Shown: positions 45,625 through 57,808, counted from the first letter of the stretch. The stretch is DNA of 64,000 nt from Hawksworthiomyces lignivorus (GCA_002917075.1 NTMA01000043.1:124001-188000), one strand, 5' to 3'. Notes: generated by a model not told the origin, from the letters alone. Made by a program: numbers and translations.

Positions 45625-46508
45625 TCAAAAACGGCCACCCCGCCGCCGACCACCGCCGCCGCCGCCTTCGCCCGACGCAAAGCTCTGCTTCGGCATGTGG
45701 GCGAGCTCCGACGACAGGATCTCGGGGTGGCGGTGCACACTAGGGTGCAGGCCGAGGCCGATGGCGCGGCGGATAGCCTTGGCCATACGGCGCTGGTTGA
45801 CTGGCCGCAGGCCCGTGAGGCGGCCGTGCTTGATGCGGCCCATGTGGGTGATGTACTCGGAGACGAGGGAAAAGTTGCGGTACTCGTCGAGCGGGTTGAG
45901 CCCCAGGATGTCGATGACGTCGATCGTGGGGCGCAGATTCTGCCTCCACTTGGCCGCCTCGATCGAGCTCAGATCGTGCGGCGCGTACAGGTCGCCGGCG
46001 CGCCACCGCCGCGGCATCTGCCGCGCGTAGTCCTCTGACACCTTGCGCTCCGCCATCTTCTCCAGCGCCGTGCGCTTCTGCTCCTCGCGCCGCTCGTGCA
46101 TGCGCCGCCGCGTCTCACTGTCGAACAGCACCCGGCTCAGCGCCGCGTTGGCGTCGAGGTTGGCGTTGCGGCCCGCGGCGTGCCCGGACGGGTGGAGCGC
46201 GTGGTGTGCCTGGCCGCCCGATGCCTCTCGCCGGGGCCGGCCGAACTCCTTGTCGAGGTCCAGGAAAGAGGCACCGCTGCTCGGCGGCGACTGCTGGCGG
46301 GCTATGGACTCTTTGTCAGCTGGCTTGGTTTCGACTAGACTTGCCCGCAATGGCCCGCAGCAGATCGACGGGGGTCACGATGGAACTTACGGACGGCCAG
46401 ACGAGCAGTGGTAGAGATAGACACGGCGGCGAACCGCTGTGTCAGCGCTCCCATAAAGAGATCGCTGCAGCGCTTCGGCGCCACCAGCGTCGGCAGTCTT
46501 GGAGGCAT
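45625..46508 (-). CDS. Mitochondrial small-subunit ribosomal protein bS18m
   Basis: Exons on the minus strand 46508-46391 and 46334-45625; intron 46335-46390 (56 nt, donor GTAAGT, acceptor TCTAG). Protein 275 aa. The S18 core reads NFSLVSEYITHMGRIKHGRL followed by TGLRPVNQRRMAKAIRRA and IGLGLHPSVHRHPEIL. It binds 16S-type rRNA in the mitoribosome platform. The N-terminus (MPPRLPTLVAPKRCSDLFMG) suits a mitochondrial import signal. A Gly/Arg-rich tail (GEGGGGGGRRRGG) ends the protein. It is convergent with the CIA84-like gene (262 bp apart) and divergent from VMA16. Homologue of yeast Rsm18. Confidence 0.88.
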
Positions 46509-47128
46509 GGTTGTCGACGAGCAATGGCGGGAAATTGCTCTGTGGTTTGCGTGGTGTCTTTCACCGGCACCAAGCAAAACGCACGCCGTGATGATTTTTT
46601 AGCAGAGCTGGGACGATTAAGCGGGTGGTCTAAACCGTATATGGAAATGACCCGCTTTAGCTGTACCTGGGATGTCTGTGTTATTGCATAGCTAGATTAC
46701 CAATCTCACGTGCAGATACACGTGAAGAGCTCTCCGGATACGGCTCTCTCATTGGCTGACGTCCTGCCCCCAAAAGAGAAAAGCAGCTGCCTGCAATTTA
46801 CAGCGCAGCAAAATGAACACTAAGAGCAGCAGAGACAGTGCAATCTGAATTGACCAAAAAGGCCGCATCAACCATCCCCGGCATCTTCTCGCGATAACAA
46901 CGCACGAACCCAGCATCGTCGATCTTGCCAGCTGCCGAACGATCGATCCGCGGACCGTTTCTACCCCTTTCCAAGCAAATCGACGCTTTCCCGGAGAATC
47001 CTGCCAGCTTGCAGTTCTCTGAACCAACGACGGCCTCGCTGTGTTTTTGAGACTTGTGGAGACGAAGCTGCACCAGTGATAAAAGACTCCAGACGTACCG
47101 TCCGAGAGACACATACCTTTGAGTCACG
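46509..47128. promoter_or_regulatory. Shared divergent promoter region of bS18m and VMA16
   Basis: 620 bp between two divergent start codons with no supported coding frame. It must hold both promoters. CACGTG-like pieces occur around 46708-46725 (CTCACGTGCAGATACACGTG), a possible bHLH-type site. Confidence 0.5.
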
Positions 47129-47983
47129 ATGAGCCTCGCATACGGTCTGGGCGGCACCGGGTCCGCCCTGGCGATTGTGGGAGCGTGTACGTTGCGCCCC
47201 GGCTGATGGTGTTCTCCCCCAAGCTTTGCTATAGCAGAGGGCGATTGTACTAACAGACAACGCGCAGACATGCTCTTCACCGGCAGCGGCGAGTCGTTCA
47301 ACGTCGGCGCCTTTCTCGAGTCGGTCTCTCCCTACGCGTGGGCGTCGCTCGGCATTGCCCTGTGCGTTGGCCTGTCGGTCGTTGGTGCGGCATGGTAAGC
47401 TGATCCCTTTTCCCGCATCGAAACTGCTGCTCTCCTTTTCTGCTGGCCTCTCTCTTGGCAGCTCTGCTAACGCTTGCTCTTCTTCTCTTCTTCTCTCCAG
47501 GGGCATCTTCATCACCGGCTCGTCTATCCTAGGTGGCGGCGTCAAGGCGCCGCGGATCCGCACCAAGAACCTCATGTCCATCATCTTCTGCGAGGTCGTC
47601 GCTATCTACGGCGTCATCATGTCCATCATCTTCTCGTCCAAGATCCAGGCTGTCGCCGGTGCCGAGCTGTACTCGGGTGACGCCTACTACACGGGCTACG
47701 CCCTCTTCTGGGCCGGCTTGACCGTCGGCTTCTGCAACCTCGTGTGCGGTGTCGCCGTCGGCATCAACGGCAGTGGTGCTGCCCTGGCGGACGCCGCGGA
47801 CTCGTCTCTGTGAGTGCTTCTCGAACACACTGCAGTATCTCCTTCCACACTTTGCTAATCCCCAACTTCGCCAGGTTCGTCCGCATCCTCGTCATCGAGA
47901 TTTTCAGCTGCGTGCTGGGTCTGTTCGGCCTGATTATTGGCCTCTTGCTCTCGACCAAGGCCAGGGAGTTCAGCGCAGAATAA
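47129..47983 (+). CDS. VMA16: V-type ATPase proteolipid subunit c'' (VMA16)
   Basis: Exons 47129-47186, 47268-47394, 47501-47809 and 47875-47983. Protein 200 aa. All three introns split codons and the frame is kept ([32 protein letters not shown]). Subunit c'' is part of the membrane ring of the vacuolar proton pump. Visible: [20 protein letters not shown], the transmembrane helix [19 protein letters not shown] with the proton-carrying Glu93, and the second proteolipid repeat with [20 protein letters not shown]. The length matches fungal Vma16 orthologues. It is convergent with the CnxE gene. Confidence 0.95.
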
Positions 47984-48444
47984 ACGAAAGAGCACGCACG
48001 GCGGAAGCTACAAGGACAGAGCGGGTACAACAGGCATTTAGCGAATAGCATCCCAGCAGCAGTTCCTGGGAGGCGCCGCTCGACAAGACAGGAGGACGTT
48101 TGGGAGGACCAGGCGGAACCGGAGACGGGAAAGGACCAAGACGAAGGCAGACGCGCTTCTCTTTGGGCTCTAATTTGTGTAACAAAGTGGGTTGGGAACT
48201 TGTTCGGCTACATTTTTCCTATTTTTGGTTTACGCTGTGTTTTTGGTCGTTTTCCACATGCAGCGACCAGAGCAGAGAAAGCATTGTTTGGCGTTTTCCC
48301 CCTTGTCATGTGTTTTTTTTACTCTATAGAGGACGCTGCGATGGCAGACACCGGAGCTGTAGAATCTGTGTAATATGAAAACGTATTTTTTTTTAATTTA
48401 TTTATGTGGTAATACTTTGCAATACTTTTTTGCTCTTCCTCTGC
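47984..48444. other. 3' spacer between convergent VMA16 and CnxE genes
   Basis: No gene supported; it ends in an AT-rich T8-AATTTATTTA stretch near 48390. Confidence 0.5.
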
Positions 48445-50921
48445 TCACTCGCTGCGCACATTGCTCATGAGCAGGGCGTCGACGCGGCTGCCCTTTGGCA
48501 GCGGGGCGGGCCCGGCGGGCATGCACAGCAGGGCGTTGGCGCCGCGCAGGCTGCCGACTTTGGAGCTGCGCTGGCCGCCGGTGCTGGTGGCGACGAGGAC
48601 GCCGTCTTGGGCGCGCACGACGACGGCGGCGCGGTGGTACTCGGGCCGCTCGCGGTCGAGGGCGAAGTCGTGGGCGAGCACGACGGGGACGTGGGGCAGG
48701 CCGCGCGGGTGCTGGCCGGCCATCTTGTGGAGGGCGGGCAGGACAAAGAGGTGGAAGGTGACGAGGGCAGAGGCCGGGTTGCCGGGCAGGGCAAAGATGG
48801 CGCGGACGACGCGGCGCGTGTGTGGGCGGCGCGGCGGCTGTTTGTCGTTGTCGTCGTCGTCGTTGCCGGCAGCCGTGCTCACCGTGCTGCCGCCGCCGCT
48901 GCCGCTGTGCACCTCCTTGACCGTCACGGTCGCAAAAGTCGTCGGCTTGCCCGGCTTCATGTTGACGCGGCCAAAGTGAATGGTGCCGCCGAGGGCGCGC
49001 TCGACGGTGGGCTTGAGCAGGTCGAGCTCGCCCATGGAGACGCCGCCGGTGGTGATGAGGACGTCGACCTGGCGCAGGGCGTCGCGCAGGCGCTGCTCCA
49101 GCGTTTGGGGCTTGTCGGCGGCGATGCCCAAGTCGACGGTAGCGAAGCCGTGCTCGGCGGCCGCCAGCAGCAGCGTGGGCCGGTTGGTGTCGCGCACCTC
49201 GCCGCGGCGCAGCGCCCCGGGGGCGCGCGCCATGTGGGCTACCACCTCGTCGCCCGTCGACAGCACGCCCACCACGGGCCGCCGGCACACGCGCACGTGC
49301 TGCACGCCCGCGGCCGCCAGCAGCCCCACCTCGCCGCCCACGGCCGTGATCTGCTCGCCCCGCCGCAGCAGCAGCTGGCCCCGCGCCACGTCGCTGCCCA
49401 CCGCCCGCACGTTGTCACCCGCCCGCACCCCCGCCGCCCGGATGGCCACCGCCGCCTCCTCTGCTGCTTCGTCGCCTTTCGTCGCCTGCAGCACTGTGCT
49501 CTCCACCATGACCACGGCGTCCGCGCCCTCCGGCAGCGGCGCGCCCGTCGTGATGCGTGCGACCTCGCCCGCGCGGAGCACCCGCGTCGCCGCTGGCACT
49601 GGCGCTGGAGCCAGCGGGGCCGTCACCGCTGATGCCGTCGACGCCGACGCCGCCACCGACATTTGTTCTTCGTCCTCGTCGCCAGTGCCGTGTTCGGCGG
49701 CGGCACCGTCGTCGTCGCCCAGCGCCGTCGCGTGCGACACCGCCACCACCGGGAAGACGCCATCAAAGTCGTAGCCGCCGTCAGCGGCCTGTCCTTGAGG
49801 CGCTGGCGGCACCACCACTGCGTACCCGTCGACGATGCTGGCGCGGAACGCAGGCACGTCCTCGGGCGCGTACACGTCCTCGGCCAGCACGAAACCCACC
49901 AGGTCTTCGTCCACGGGCCGTACCGCCTCCACCTCGCCCGGCGTGAACGTCTCGATGCGCGCCAGTGCCTCCTCCACAGAGATCATCGGGTACGGCGATG
50001 CGCGGGCCCGCCGCGCCGGACCCAGCGCCGGATCGTTGGAGACCAGCGGGTTCTCTGCCGAGCCGGGCGCTGCCGGCGGTGCTGCGTGGCGCACCAGGTT
50101 GTGCCCGTGGCCGCCGTGGCTGTGTCCGTGCCCGTGGCTGTGCCCGTGTCCATGGTCGTGTCCGTGGTCGTGCCCGTGGCTGTGGTCATGCGCATGCCCG
50201 CGGGACTGGGCCGGCTCAATCACCGGCGCCATGCTTCCCCCAGCCGCTGCGGCTGCCGCCGGGGCCGCCGCCTTGCCGAGGCCGGCTTCCCGCTCCAGCT
50301 TCTTCACGCCGCCCCCAGCGTGCAGCGCCCGCGAGTCCATGCCCGCCGCCAGCACGCACGCGTGCGGCAGCATCTTGATGATCGACTGCAGATTTTCGCG
50401 CGCCCCCTTGGGCGACCCCGGCAGCGTCACCAGCACCGTCTTGCCGCGCACGCCTGCTGCGGGGCGCGCCATGACAGCGACTGTGTTGTGTGCGCGGAGC
50501 GGTTAGCCTTAGGTTGCTCATGGTCTTAGAAAGCGTCTCGGAGCATATACGTACATGGCGTCACCATCAGCGACGCAGTCAGCATTCCATGCACCAGGCC
50601 CGGCGCTGGCTTCTCCAGCAGGCTGGTCACGACCTCCGGTGTGATGTCAGATGGGGCAAAGCCCGTGCCTCCGGTCGTGACGACGAGGTTCACGGCGCCA
50701 CCCATGCCGCTCTCTGTTCCGTCTGTCCACTGCAGGACCTGGGCGCGGATGGCGGCTGCGTCGTCCGGTACGATCTTGGTGTCGACCACGGCCCAGCGGC
50801 TGTCGCCCTGCGCATCAAAAACACCGCGCAATGTCGCCTCGGCGGCGTCGGTGGTTGGATCCTGGGCCGCCGTCGTGGAGACGACCAAGACGGCCGCCCG
50901 CAGCTGGAGAGGGGCGGCCAT
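48445..50921 (-). CDS. cnxE: Gephyrin-like molybdenum cofactor biosynthesis protein (MogA-MoeA fusion)
   Basis: Exons on the minus strand 50921-50555 and 50480-48445, intron 50481-50554. Protein 800 aa. The splice rebuilds LMVTPFAVMARPAAGVRGKT, a hallmark segment of the MogA domain. N-terminal MogA/G-like domain (1 to about 165): TTGGTGFAPSDITPE at 82-96 and LVTLPGSPKGARENL. C-terminal MoeA/E-like domain (from about 270): YPMISVEEALARI, FRASIVDGYAVV, ITTGAPLPEGADAVVMVE, LSTGDEVV, ITTGGVSMGELDLL, FALPGNPASALVTF. The two domains adenylylate molybdopterin and insert molybdate, making Moco for nitrate reductase, xanthine dehydrogenase and sulfite oxidase. The order matches gephyrin, Aspergillus CnxE and Neurospora NIT-9. 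The linker (218-249) is 16 His in 32 residues. The start is the ATG at 50921; the further-upstream frame start is TTG. Confidence 0.93.
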
Positions 50922-52177
50922 GCCTTCGTCAATCCGCGCGGGGTAAGTTTGTCTGTGTTGTGTGCTGTTCAATCAGCTGGTGCAGAAGAATGTGCTACCG
51001 CAGCTGTGTGCAAATAGATGCATAGAAGAGCTAGACAAAGGCAATAAATTATAGCTGCAAAGTATGTGAAGGCAACTACTCCTCAGGATGTGGTGAGAAG
51101 GAAAGTGCAGAAATGCACTAATCGACTATTCACAAGTTTTATCAATTATCAAAGAAGCAGCAATGGACCAAGTTATATGGGCAGCTAAATGGCTGAGGTA
51201 ACAGTTTGTGAGAGGGTGCAATTGATGTCGTCACAGCAATCAGTAGACAGCTGACGATGCTCACCTGCGGTGCTAGCAGAATTGATGTGTAAGAGCAAGA
51301 GGCCGTGTGTGTCAAGCAATAGGCTTCCCAGTTGTATCTAGGATACTCAAGCGCTATAAAAAAAGAGCCAGCCTTCCTAATCGCCCGCAATTTGGCGCTT
51401 TCGGCTGCCGGCCCTTAGCGGTCAGGCTACTTGCGGTATATTCTGTAGGCATGATTCTACCGCACCTCAACGTACTATTAGGTTCTGCACAGGCTTCATA
51501 TAGAGTGAAAAGCACGCGTTCGAAGCTATGATGGAGCTGGCCTCTTTTTGTAAAAGACATCTATGCTCTTCGCTCACCAAGATGTCATTCTTCTGCTGCA
51601 GATTCCATACCAAGCACAGCACTGGTAAGGTCGGTAGCCTTATGCGCAAGGCCCGCGGAGATATGAATATCAGTAGTGGCTACTATGGAAATGCAAATGT
51701 TCCGGAAGGCGACCAGAAGATATCGCGACCAGTGAAACATATAATATACATAATACAGGCACGTAATGAAGACGATGTGGCTCATAAACGCCGTACCCTT
51801 CCAGCTAAACAGCCTCGATCAGTATGCAAAGCATCTCAGCCAGTCAGTCTTGGTAAGATTAGACCAGCGCTCTGCTATCCAAGACATTATAATAACTGAA
51901 AACAGAAGATTCCAAGTTTCCATACGGGCAGCAGAGAACATATCTTTTGAGCCTCGCCTTCAATCGTATATTGCTGCAACATGCTGGAGGCTGAAGGATA
52001 TCTTAGTGGTGTAATCCTCTCTCAACGGGAGAGCTACCCCAGCTGTTCTCCACTTTAATTTTCGATCACTCCAAATTTTTTGTGATAAGCTCAAAACGTC
52101 AAACTCATACTGAAAAACTTCAACCGCTTTTTCATTCTCATGCTATTCTCTTGTCCACTACAAAATTCACCATCACC
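50922..52177. other. Divergent promoter region of CnxE and POP5
   Basis: 1.26 kb with only short unsupported frames. It contains both promoters. Nothing else recognised. Confidence 0.45.
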
Positions 52178-52973
52178 ATGGTCCGCATCAAGGAGCGCTA
52201 TCTGCTGGTGAACATCCTCTATCCGCCAGAAGCGGCAGCGGTTGACCGAGCAGGCGGCAGCAAGAGCGAGCAGAACGTGCCAGACTTTGTCGCTATCCGC
52301 CGCGCTACGCAGCCCGAGCTGACGCCCCAGCTGCTCCTGCGCGGCATCAAGACTGAGGTGCACGCGCTGTTCGGTGACTGCGGGGCCGGAGCCGTCGAGC
52401 GGACGCTCAGCCGTAAGTTCTACATGTAGTTTCTCTATTATTACATTCATTTTTTTCCTCTGCCTGGCAGCTGACGCTCATATCTGCCCAGTCAAATATC
52501 TAAACAAACCCACATCCACGTTCATCCTACGCATCACGCGCGAGCAGCTGCGCTACGTGTGGGCGGCCCTGACGTTCCTACGCCGCGTGCCTGTGCGCGG
52601 CGGCCGGCCCTGCGTGTTCCGCGTGGCCCGCGTCAGCGGCACCATCCGCAAGGTCGAAGAGGAGGCCATCCGCCAGGCGCGGGCGCTGGTGCTCGCCACC
52701 AAGGCCCACATGGCCGGACGCACCGCGTCCGCGTATGAGCTTCTGACGCGGTCGGCTACCCCCTCGAAGGCAGCCGGTGGCGGTGGTGGTGGTGGGAAGG
52801 CAAAGGATTTTTTGACCGACGTCATGTCGGACGACGAAGAAGACAGAGACGAAGATGGTAAAGAAGAGGACGACGATGTCGAAGATGAAGATGAAGAAGA
52901 TGATGAGGAGGATGTCGGCGACGACAACGACGACGGTGGAGCGAGCATGGATGTCGACGAGGACCAGGGCTGA
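52178..52973 (+). CDS. POP5: RNase P/MRP protein subunit POP5
   Basis: Exons 52178-52412 and 52471-52973, intron 52413-52470 (58 nt). Protein 245 aa. MVRIKERYLLVNILYP at the N-terminus, then GIKTEVHALFGDCGAG, and after the splice HICPVKYLNKPTSTFILRIT, YVWAALTFLRRVP and FRVARVSGTIRKVEEEAIRQ, which is the Pop5/Rpp14 core. The protein is a scaffold of nuclear RNase P (tRNA 5' maturation) and RNase MRP (rRNA processing). After a Gly run the C-terminus (about 190-245) is almost wholly Asp/Glu. The gene ends 40 bp from the convergent GPN2 stop, the two separated by an 18-nt T tract. Confidence 0.92.
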
Positions 52974-53013
52974 AGGCCTAACCTTCTCTTTTTTTTTTTT
53001 TTTTTACTCTGGC

Positions 53014-54342
53014 TCACTTGCCACTGCCGCCTTCCGCCTTCTTCTTTTTCCGGACGACCTTGATGCCGTTGTCCGTCACAGACGGCCGCGGGAAGTCGGC
53101 ATCAAACAGGTCGTCGTCACCGCCCCCGCCTACGCTAGTACCGGCGGCAGTAGCAGCACCAGCAGGTTCGGACCCGATCATGTCCTCGTCCTCGTCGACG
53201 CCGCGGGCGGCCGCCTCGGCGCTCTCACGCAGCCGGGCCTGCTGCTCCTCCTCCTCGCGCTCGAGCGCGTCGTACTCCTCCTTGTTGTCGATCCACCGTG
53301 CCTGCAGGTCCTCGCCCTCGAGCATCGACGACTCGTTGCGCATGGCCACCTGCCACACCGTGTCGTTGGCGCCCTCGGCGCCGCCGAACACATAGCCGCC
53401 GGCGCGGTCGATGACGCGCAGGAGGTGCATCATGCTGCGCTTGTTCTCGACCGCGAGCACCTCGAACCGCACCAGCCCAAACGACTCGATCAGGTCCGCC
53501 ACCGCCGCGTTGAGCCGGCCCCACCGCGCGCTGCGCAGCGCCGGCGACTCCTCTTCGAGCGCCGGCTGCAGGTACGCCAGGTCCTGCACCTCGGTGTAGT
53601 ACTCGAGGTTGAAGGGCAGCGGGTCATACGACGCGATCTTGTCGATCTTGGTCAGCACGTTCACGTGGGGCAGGTCCATCTGCATCATGGCGCGCAGGGC
53701 CAGCAGCAGGTTCGAAATGTAGAGCGACGGCTGCGTCAGGCAGAAGCTGTCTGAGAGGTGGACGACGACGAGCTGGCAGAGAGACGCGGATTAGCTGCCC
53801 GGCCTCGATCTTATAATATGGACCAAATAAAGATTTTTTTTTTTTTTTGCCGTGTAAACCCACCCTGTATCCTATTTTCTGCAGATGCAAGAAGATGTTC
53901 CGCAGCGAGTTGTGGTGCGTGTACAGCTCGACCTGGCCGGGGCAGTCGAACAGCACGTAGTCTTCGCCGAGCTCCTTCAGCCCCTCCTCGAGCCACCCCA
54001 GGTTGTTCTCGAGCTCCTCGATCGCGTACAGCACACCGCCGTTGGGGCCCAGCTGGTCGTCGGCCATGATCTCCTCTAGCGTGACCAGACCGCGGATGTC
54101 GACTGCGCACGGATAGTTAGTGTGGTCGTTGGCCGGGTCGAGGTTGACGACGGAGCACTGCCGGCCGATGGCGCCCATAAATTGTTGCACTAGAGCATAT
54201 CGGTTAGCCAAGAGAGAAGCCAAAAGGCCAAAGACACAAATGGAGGCTGGTGTCAGCCCCAGGAACACAACTACGTACTGCCATCGCAGTAGGTGCTCTT
54301 GCCAGCACCGGGACTGCCGAGGACGAGTTGTGCAAACGGCAT
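53014..54342 (-). CDS. GPN2: GPN-loop GTPase 2
   Basis: Exons on the minus strand 54342-54279, 54189-53864 and 53772-53014; introns 89 and 91 nt. Protein 382 aa. MPFAQLVLGSPGAGKSTYCD carries the P-loop (GSPGAGKS, 9-16). After the splice come QFMGAIGRQCSVVNLDPAND, the Gly-Pro-Asn loop in DDQLGPNGGVLYAIE, YVLFDCPGQVELYTHH (switch II DxxG-like), LVVVHLSDSFCLTQPSLY and NVLTKIDK (base recognition). GPN GTPases help assemble and import RNA polymerase II; Gpn2 is a cytoplasmic member. The tail is Lys-rich (KVVRKKKKAEGG). It is divergent from BUB3 with 392 bp between start codons. Confidence 0.94.
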
Positions 54343-54734
54343 GGAGGGCGGGGTGGATGAAAACTCGGGGACTCGTTGACCAAATGAAACACCAAGAGGT
54401 AAACCCCAAGATATCGGAATATACCCAATTTTCACCAACTATGCCTCTCTGTGAAGCTTATGGATGCAGATGAGGCAATGGAAAATCATAGAAGAAAAAA
54501 AGACCACCAGCGCCCGCCACAACTAGTGCTGCTATGTAATTAATGAAGAGCTATAAAAGACTGCAACCCCACGTCTTATCTTATCGGCCTTAGCGCGCAG
54601 CAGGGGGGCGGATATTTCCTATTTTATTTTGCTTTTTATTTATTATTTACAGCCCTCTGTTTACAGCTTCATTCTGACGACCTCTCCACAGCGGCTTTTT
54701 AAAAGTCAAACACTCTTCATCCTCGGGCAGAAAT
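54343..54734. promoter_or_regulatory. Divergent promoter between GPN2 and BUB3
   Basis: 392 bp between divergent start codons, AT-rich in the centre. No coding frame. Confidence 0.5.
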
Positions 54735-56006
54735 ATGGCGCCATGTACGTTGACGGAATTTCCTGCGCTCACATGAGCCCTTTATTCTGAGAAAGCTAAC
54801 ATTTCCCTTCTTCTCTCGCTCTCTGACAGCTCAATTCGAGGTCTCGCCGCCACCAGGAGATGCCGTCTCCGCGCTGAGCTTTGCGCCGAGCGCCTCTTCC
54901 TCGCGCCTCCTGGCTTCCTGCTGGGACAAGAACGTGTACCTGTACGACATCCACGAAAGCGACTCGGGTGCTGAGGGCACGCTCGTGCAGACGTACCCCC
55001 ACCCCGGGCCCGTGCTCGACGTGTGCTTCGGCAAGGACGACACCGAAGCCTTCTCCGCCGGCCTGGACCACACCGTACAAAGGTTGAAATCCTCCCGCTC
55101 TTGTCTATGCTATCTTCTGTATGAAATAATATTTGTGGCTAATCTCTTTGTCGCCTCCCCAGGATCGACCTCGAATCTGGCAAACAGGACATCCTCAGCC
55201 GGCACACGCAGGGCGTCAGCTGCATCGCGTACAGCGCCGACCACGAACTCGTCATCTCCGGCTCCTGGGACGCCACCCTCCACTTCCACAACGCGCGCGA
55301 CTGGTCGCGGGGGCCGCTCACGATCCGGCTGCCGGGCAAGGTGCATGCGCTGGCCGCCAGCCCGACCAAGGTGGTCGTGGCCATGACGGCGCGCCTCGTG
55401 CACATCTACGACCTGCCGACGGTGGCAGCGTACTTTGAGGCACATCCTGACGGCAGCAGCGGCGGCGACGGCGAGGAGGACGTGACGGAGGCGCTGCCGC
55501 CGTGGCAGCAGCGCGAGTCGTCGCTCAAGTTCCTGACGCGCGCCGTGGCGTGCATGCCGAGCGACGCGGGCTACGCGACCAGCAGCATCGAGGGTCGCGT
55601 GGCCGTCGAGTGGTTCGAGGACAGCGCCGCGTCGCAGGCGCGCAAGTACGCCTTCAAGTGCCACCGCCAGCCGGCGCCCGAGGACGAGGGCGGCGGCGAC
55701 GTCGTCTACCCGGTCAACGCCCTCGCCTTCCACCCCCGCTACGGCAAGACCTTTGCCTCGGGCGGCGGCGACGGCACCGTCGCCCTCTGGGACGCCGAGG
55801 CCAAGCGCCGGATGAAGCAGTACCAGCGCCTGCCCAACGGCCGCGGCGTCTGGGCCCTCGCCTTCTCCGGCAACGGCCGCTACCTAGCCATGGGCGTGGC
55901 GCCCGGCTTCGAGACCGGCCAGGAGGACTACACCGGCGCCGGCAAGACCCAGATCGTCGTGCGCGAGCTGTCTGAGACCGAGGCCAAGGGCAAGGGGTCC
56001 AAGTGA
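54735..56006 (+). CDS. BUB3: Mitotic checkpoint WD40 protein BUB3
   Basis: Exons 54735-54744 (10 nt), 54830-55082 and 55163-56006. Protein 368 aa, reading MAPSQFEVSPPPGDAVSALS after the first splice. WD-type repeats: LLASCWDKNVYLYD, HTQGVSCIAYSADHELVISG, SWDATLHFHNARDW, VVVAMTARLVHIYD, FASGGGDGTVALWD. SSIEGRVAVEWFED matches the diagnostic EGRVAVEY/WF segment of Bub3. Bub3 binds Bub1 and Mad3/BubR1 and reads phosphorylated MELT motifs at kinetochores. A low-complexity loop (HPDGSSGGDGEEDVTEALPP) sits mid-propeller. The tiny first exon is a common feature of fungal genes. Confidence 0.92.
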
Positions 56007-56636
56007 GCGCAGAGAGAGATAAAAGGGGGAGGAGGAATAGCAGGGAGGGCAGAACGAATAGTGACAGAGCAGTGATGGAAGAGCATGTACATCTTTCGTA
56101 TCTTTCTTTGTTTTGGAATTTTCAGGGGGGGAATTCATTCACGGCGTACAACGGAATCTGGACAAGAAAAAGCAAAATCCAAGAGTCGGCTGCCTGCTAT
56201 CGTCTTTGTTTTTGGAATCTTCAATCTCAAATATCAGATACAATAAGGATTGACCACAATTTCTGCTCAAACGTCTGTCTGTGAGCCCACCAAGTCAGTA
56301 TTATATGCAACTATCATCTAAGTAGATCGGCCATCTATTGGCCGCGATGGTTGTCTGCGCAGTTGCTCTTTTGCAGAAATACCCATAACACACTTGCTCC
56401 TTCTGTACCGAGTTATATTCCGAAATGAAGACATCAGAAACAACTTCTTCTAGCAACCATGCTGTTCGCTCTTTCCTTAGGGCAGAACATAGCGTCCAAG
56501 ACAGCATCCTAAGAATATTCTGCTCGAGGCTGATATCCCATTCTCTTATTTGCGCGTCTCTCTATCTCCTGTTCAGTCTGCTATTCGTAAGATCTTGTGA
56601 TGTTCTTATCTACGGCCAAGAGATGATACCATAAAC
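56007..56636. other. Intergenic, no gene supported
   Basis: The BUB3 3' region and promoter of the next gene. Nothing else seen. Confidence 0.5.
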
Positions 56637-57808
56637 ATGCCTCATCTTGGTCCACCACTCGATCCAATGTCAGCTTCTGACGACTGGGTCTCCCAGCCGT
56701 GCCTTCTGCCATCATTTCGGGACATGCTGTCTCCGGCAAAGGCAGCGCCAGACATGTTCTTCCCAGGTGTCACATCATTCCGTCTCGACGGCATTTGTGG
56801 GTGGGAACCCACATCCTCGTCACACAAAGAACAGGATGCCAATATAGCCAAGGGAACTAGCATCGCCATTTCTCTTCCTTGTCAAAAGAGAATAGCCAGT
56901 TCAAAGATTCCACGAGACGGTAAGCTACTCCTTTCCATTCTAAATAGAACATATTGTATTCAAGGCCTAACTAAGAAGACGACGTCATCTCAACACCAGA
57001 AACAGAATTTGAGACACCAATACGCTCGATCAGCAGCAAGAGTCGCAAGGAGACACAACGTCTTTCTGACTCCTTGCCAATTTCGCATCTCTCTTTTCCT
57101 GCAGCAGCTGCTGCTCGGACAACTGTGTCATCGTCATTGCTCAGGCACACTCCACAAAAGGATGTCTACGACGCACTGCCACCGCCAGGTTACAAACGGC
57201 TGAAGAGAGTCTACAAGACAGCAGGGACGGCGACACGTCAGATGGCCGCCAAAGGCACCTTGGCACGCCGCCAGCCTAAAAAATCCAGCCGATGCCCAAG
57301 CGCCATGAAACAACAGCGGCTTGGAGATGGCTTCTCGGGTGACGAAGCCAGGCCGCGGAAATTTCGCGAGAGGAGCACAGGGCGTCAGAGCAGCACAACC
57401 CCTGCCAAGAGAAAGAGGAGCAGTGTATCGCCCAGCTCACATACCCTTGATGTCGTCCTGCTAAGTCAACAGCAGGATGACTCGACAACAACAACAAGGG
57501 CATCTAAGGCAGAAGAGAGCCAAAAGCTTGATTCGATTGCTAAGATGAATGCGATCGCACCGCTGCGGCCGCATCCAGGACTGCTACACGACCGCAGGGC
57601 ATCGTCGGTTACAGAGATAGTCTGGATTGACTCGGATATAGAACAAGACGAGCTTCTGCCTCCACTCGATGACAAAAACGACAGTGACATGGCCAACGTA
57701 GCCTTTGAGGTGATCGGTGGGGATGAAGATGACGCTGACCTCGAATTAGTAGCTGTCAGATCTTTGCTGGCTACAGAGCTGCCCCCTCTACGATTGCCCC
57801 AGGCATAA
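56637..57808 (+). CDS. Unknown disordered, probably nuclear protein
   Basis: Exons 56637-56919 and 56976-57808; intron 56920-56975 (56 nt, donor GTAAGC, branch-like CTAAC close to the acceptor). The splice gives 371 aa in one frame and joins IASSKIPRD to EDDVISTPETEFETPIRS. The protein is mostly disordered: Ser/Thr-Pro sites, basic clusters (RRQPKKSSR; PAKRKRSSVSPSS, likely nuclear signals), and an acidic C-terminus. VTEIVWIDSDIEQDE looks like a SUMO-interacting motif followed by acids. No family recognised. It lies tail-to-head 630 bp after BUB3; no functional link can be drawn from that alone. Confidence 0.7.

Noticed and set aside
48406..50529. Plus-strand frames opposite CnxE (408, 264, 288 codons)
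   Set aside because: Low-complexity shadows of a verified minus-strand gene with full MogA/MoeA motifs.
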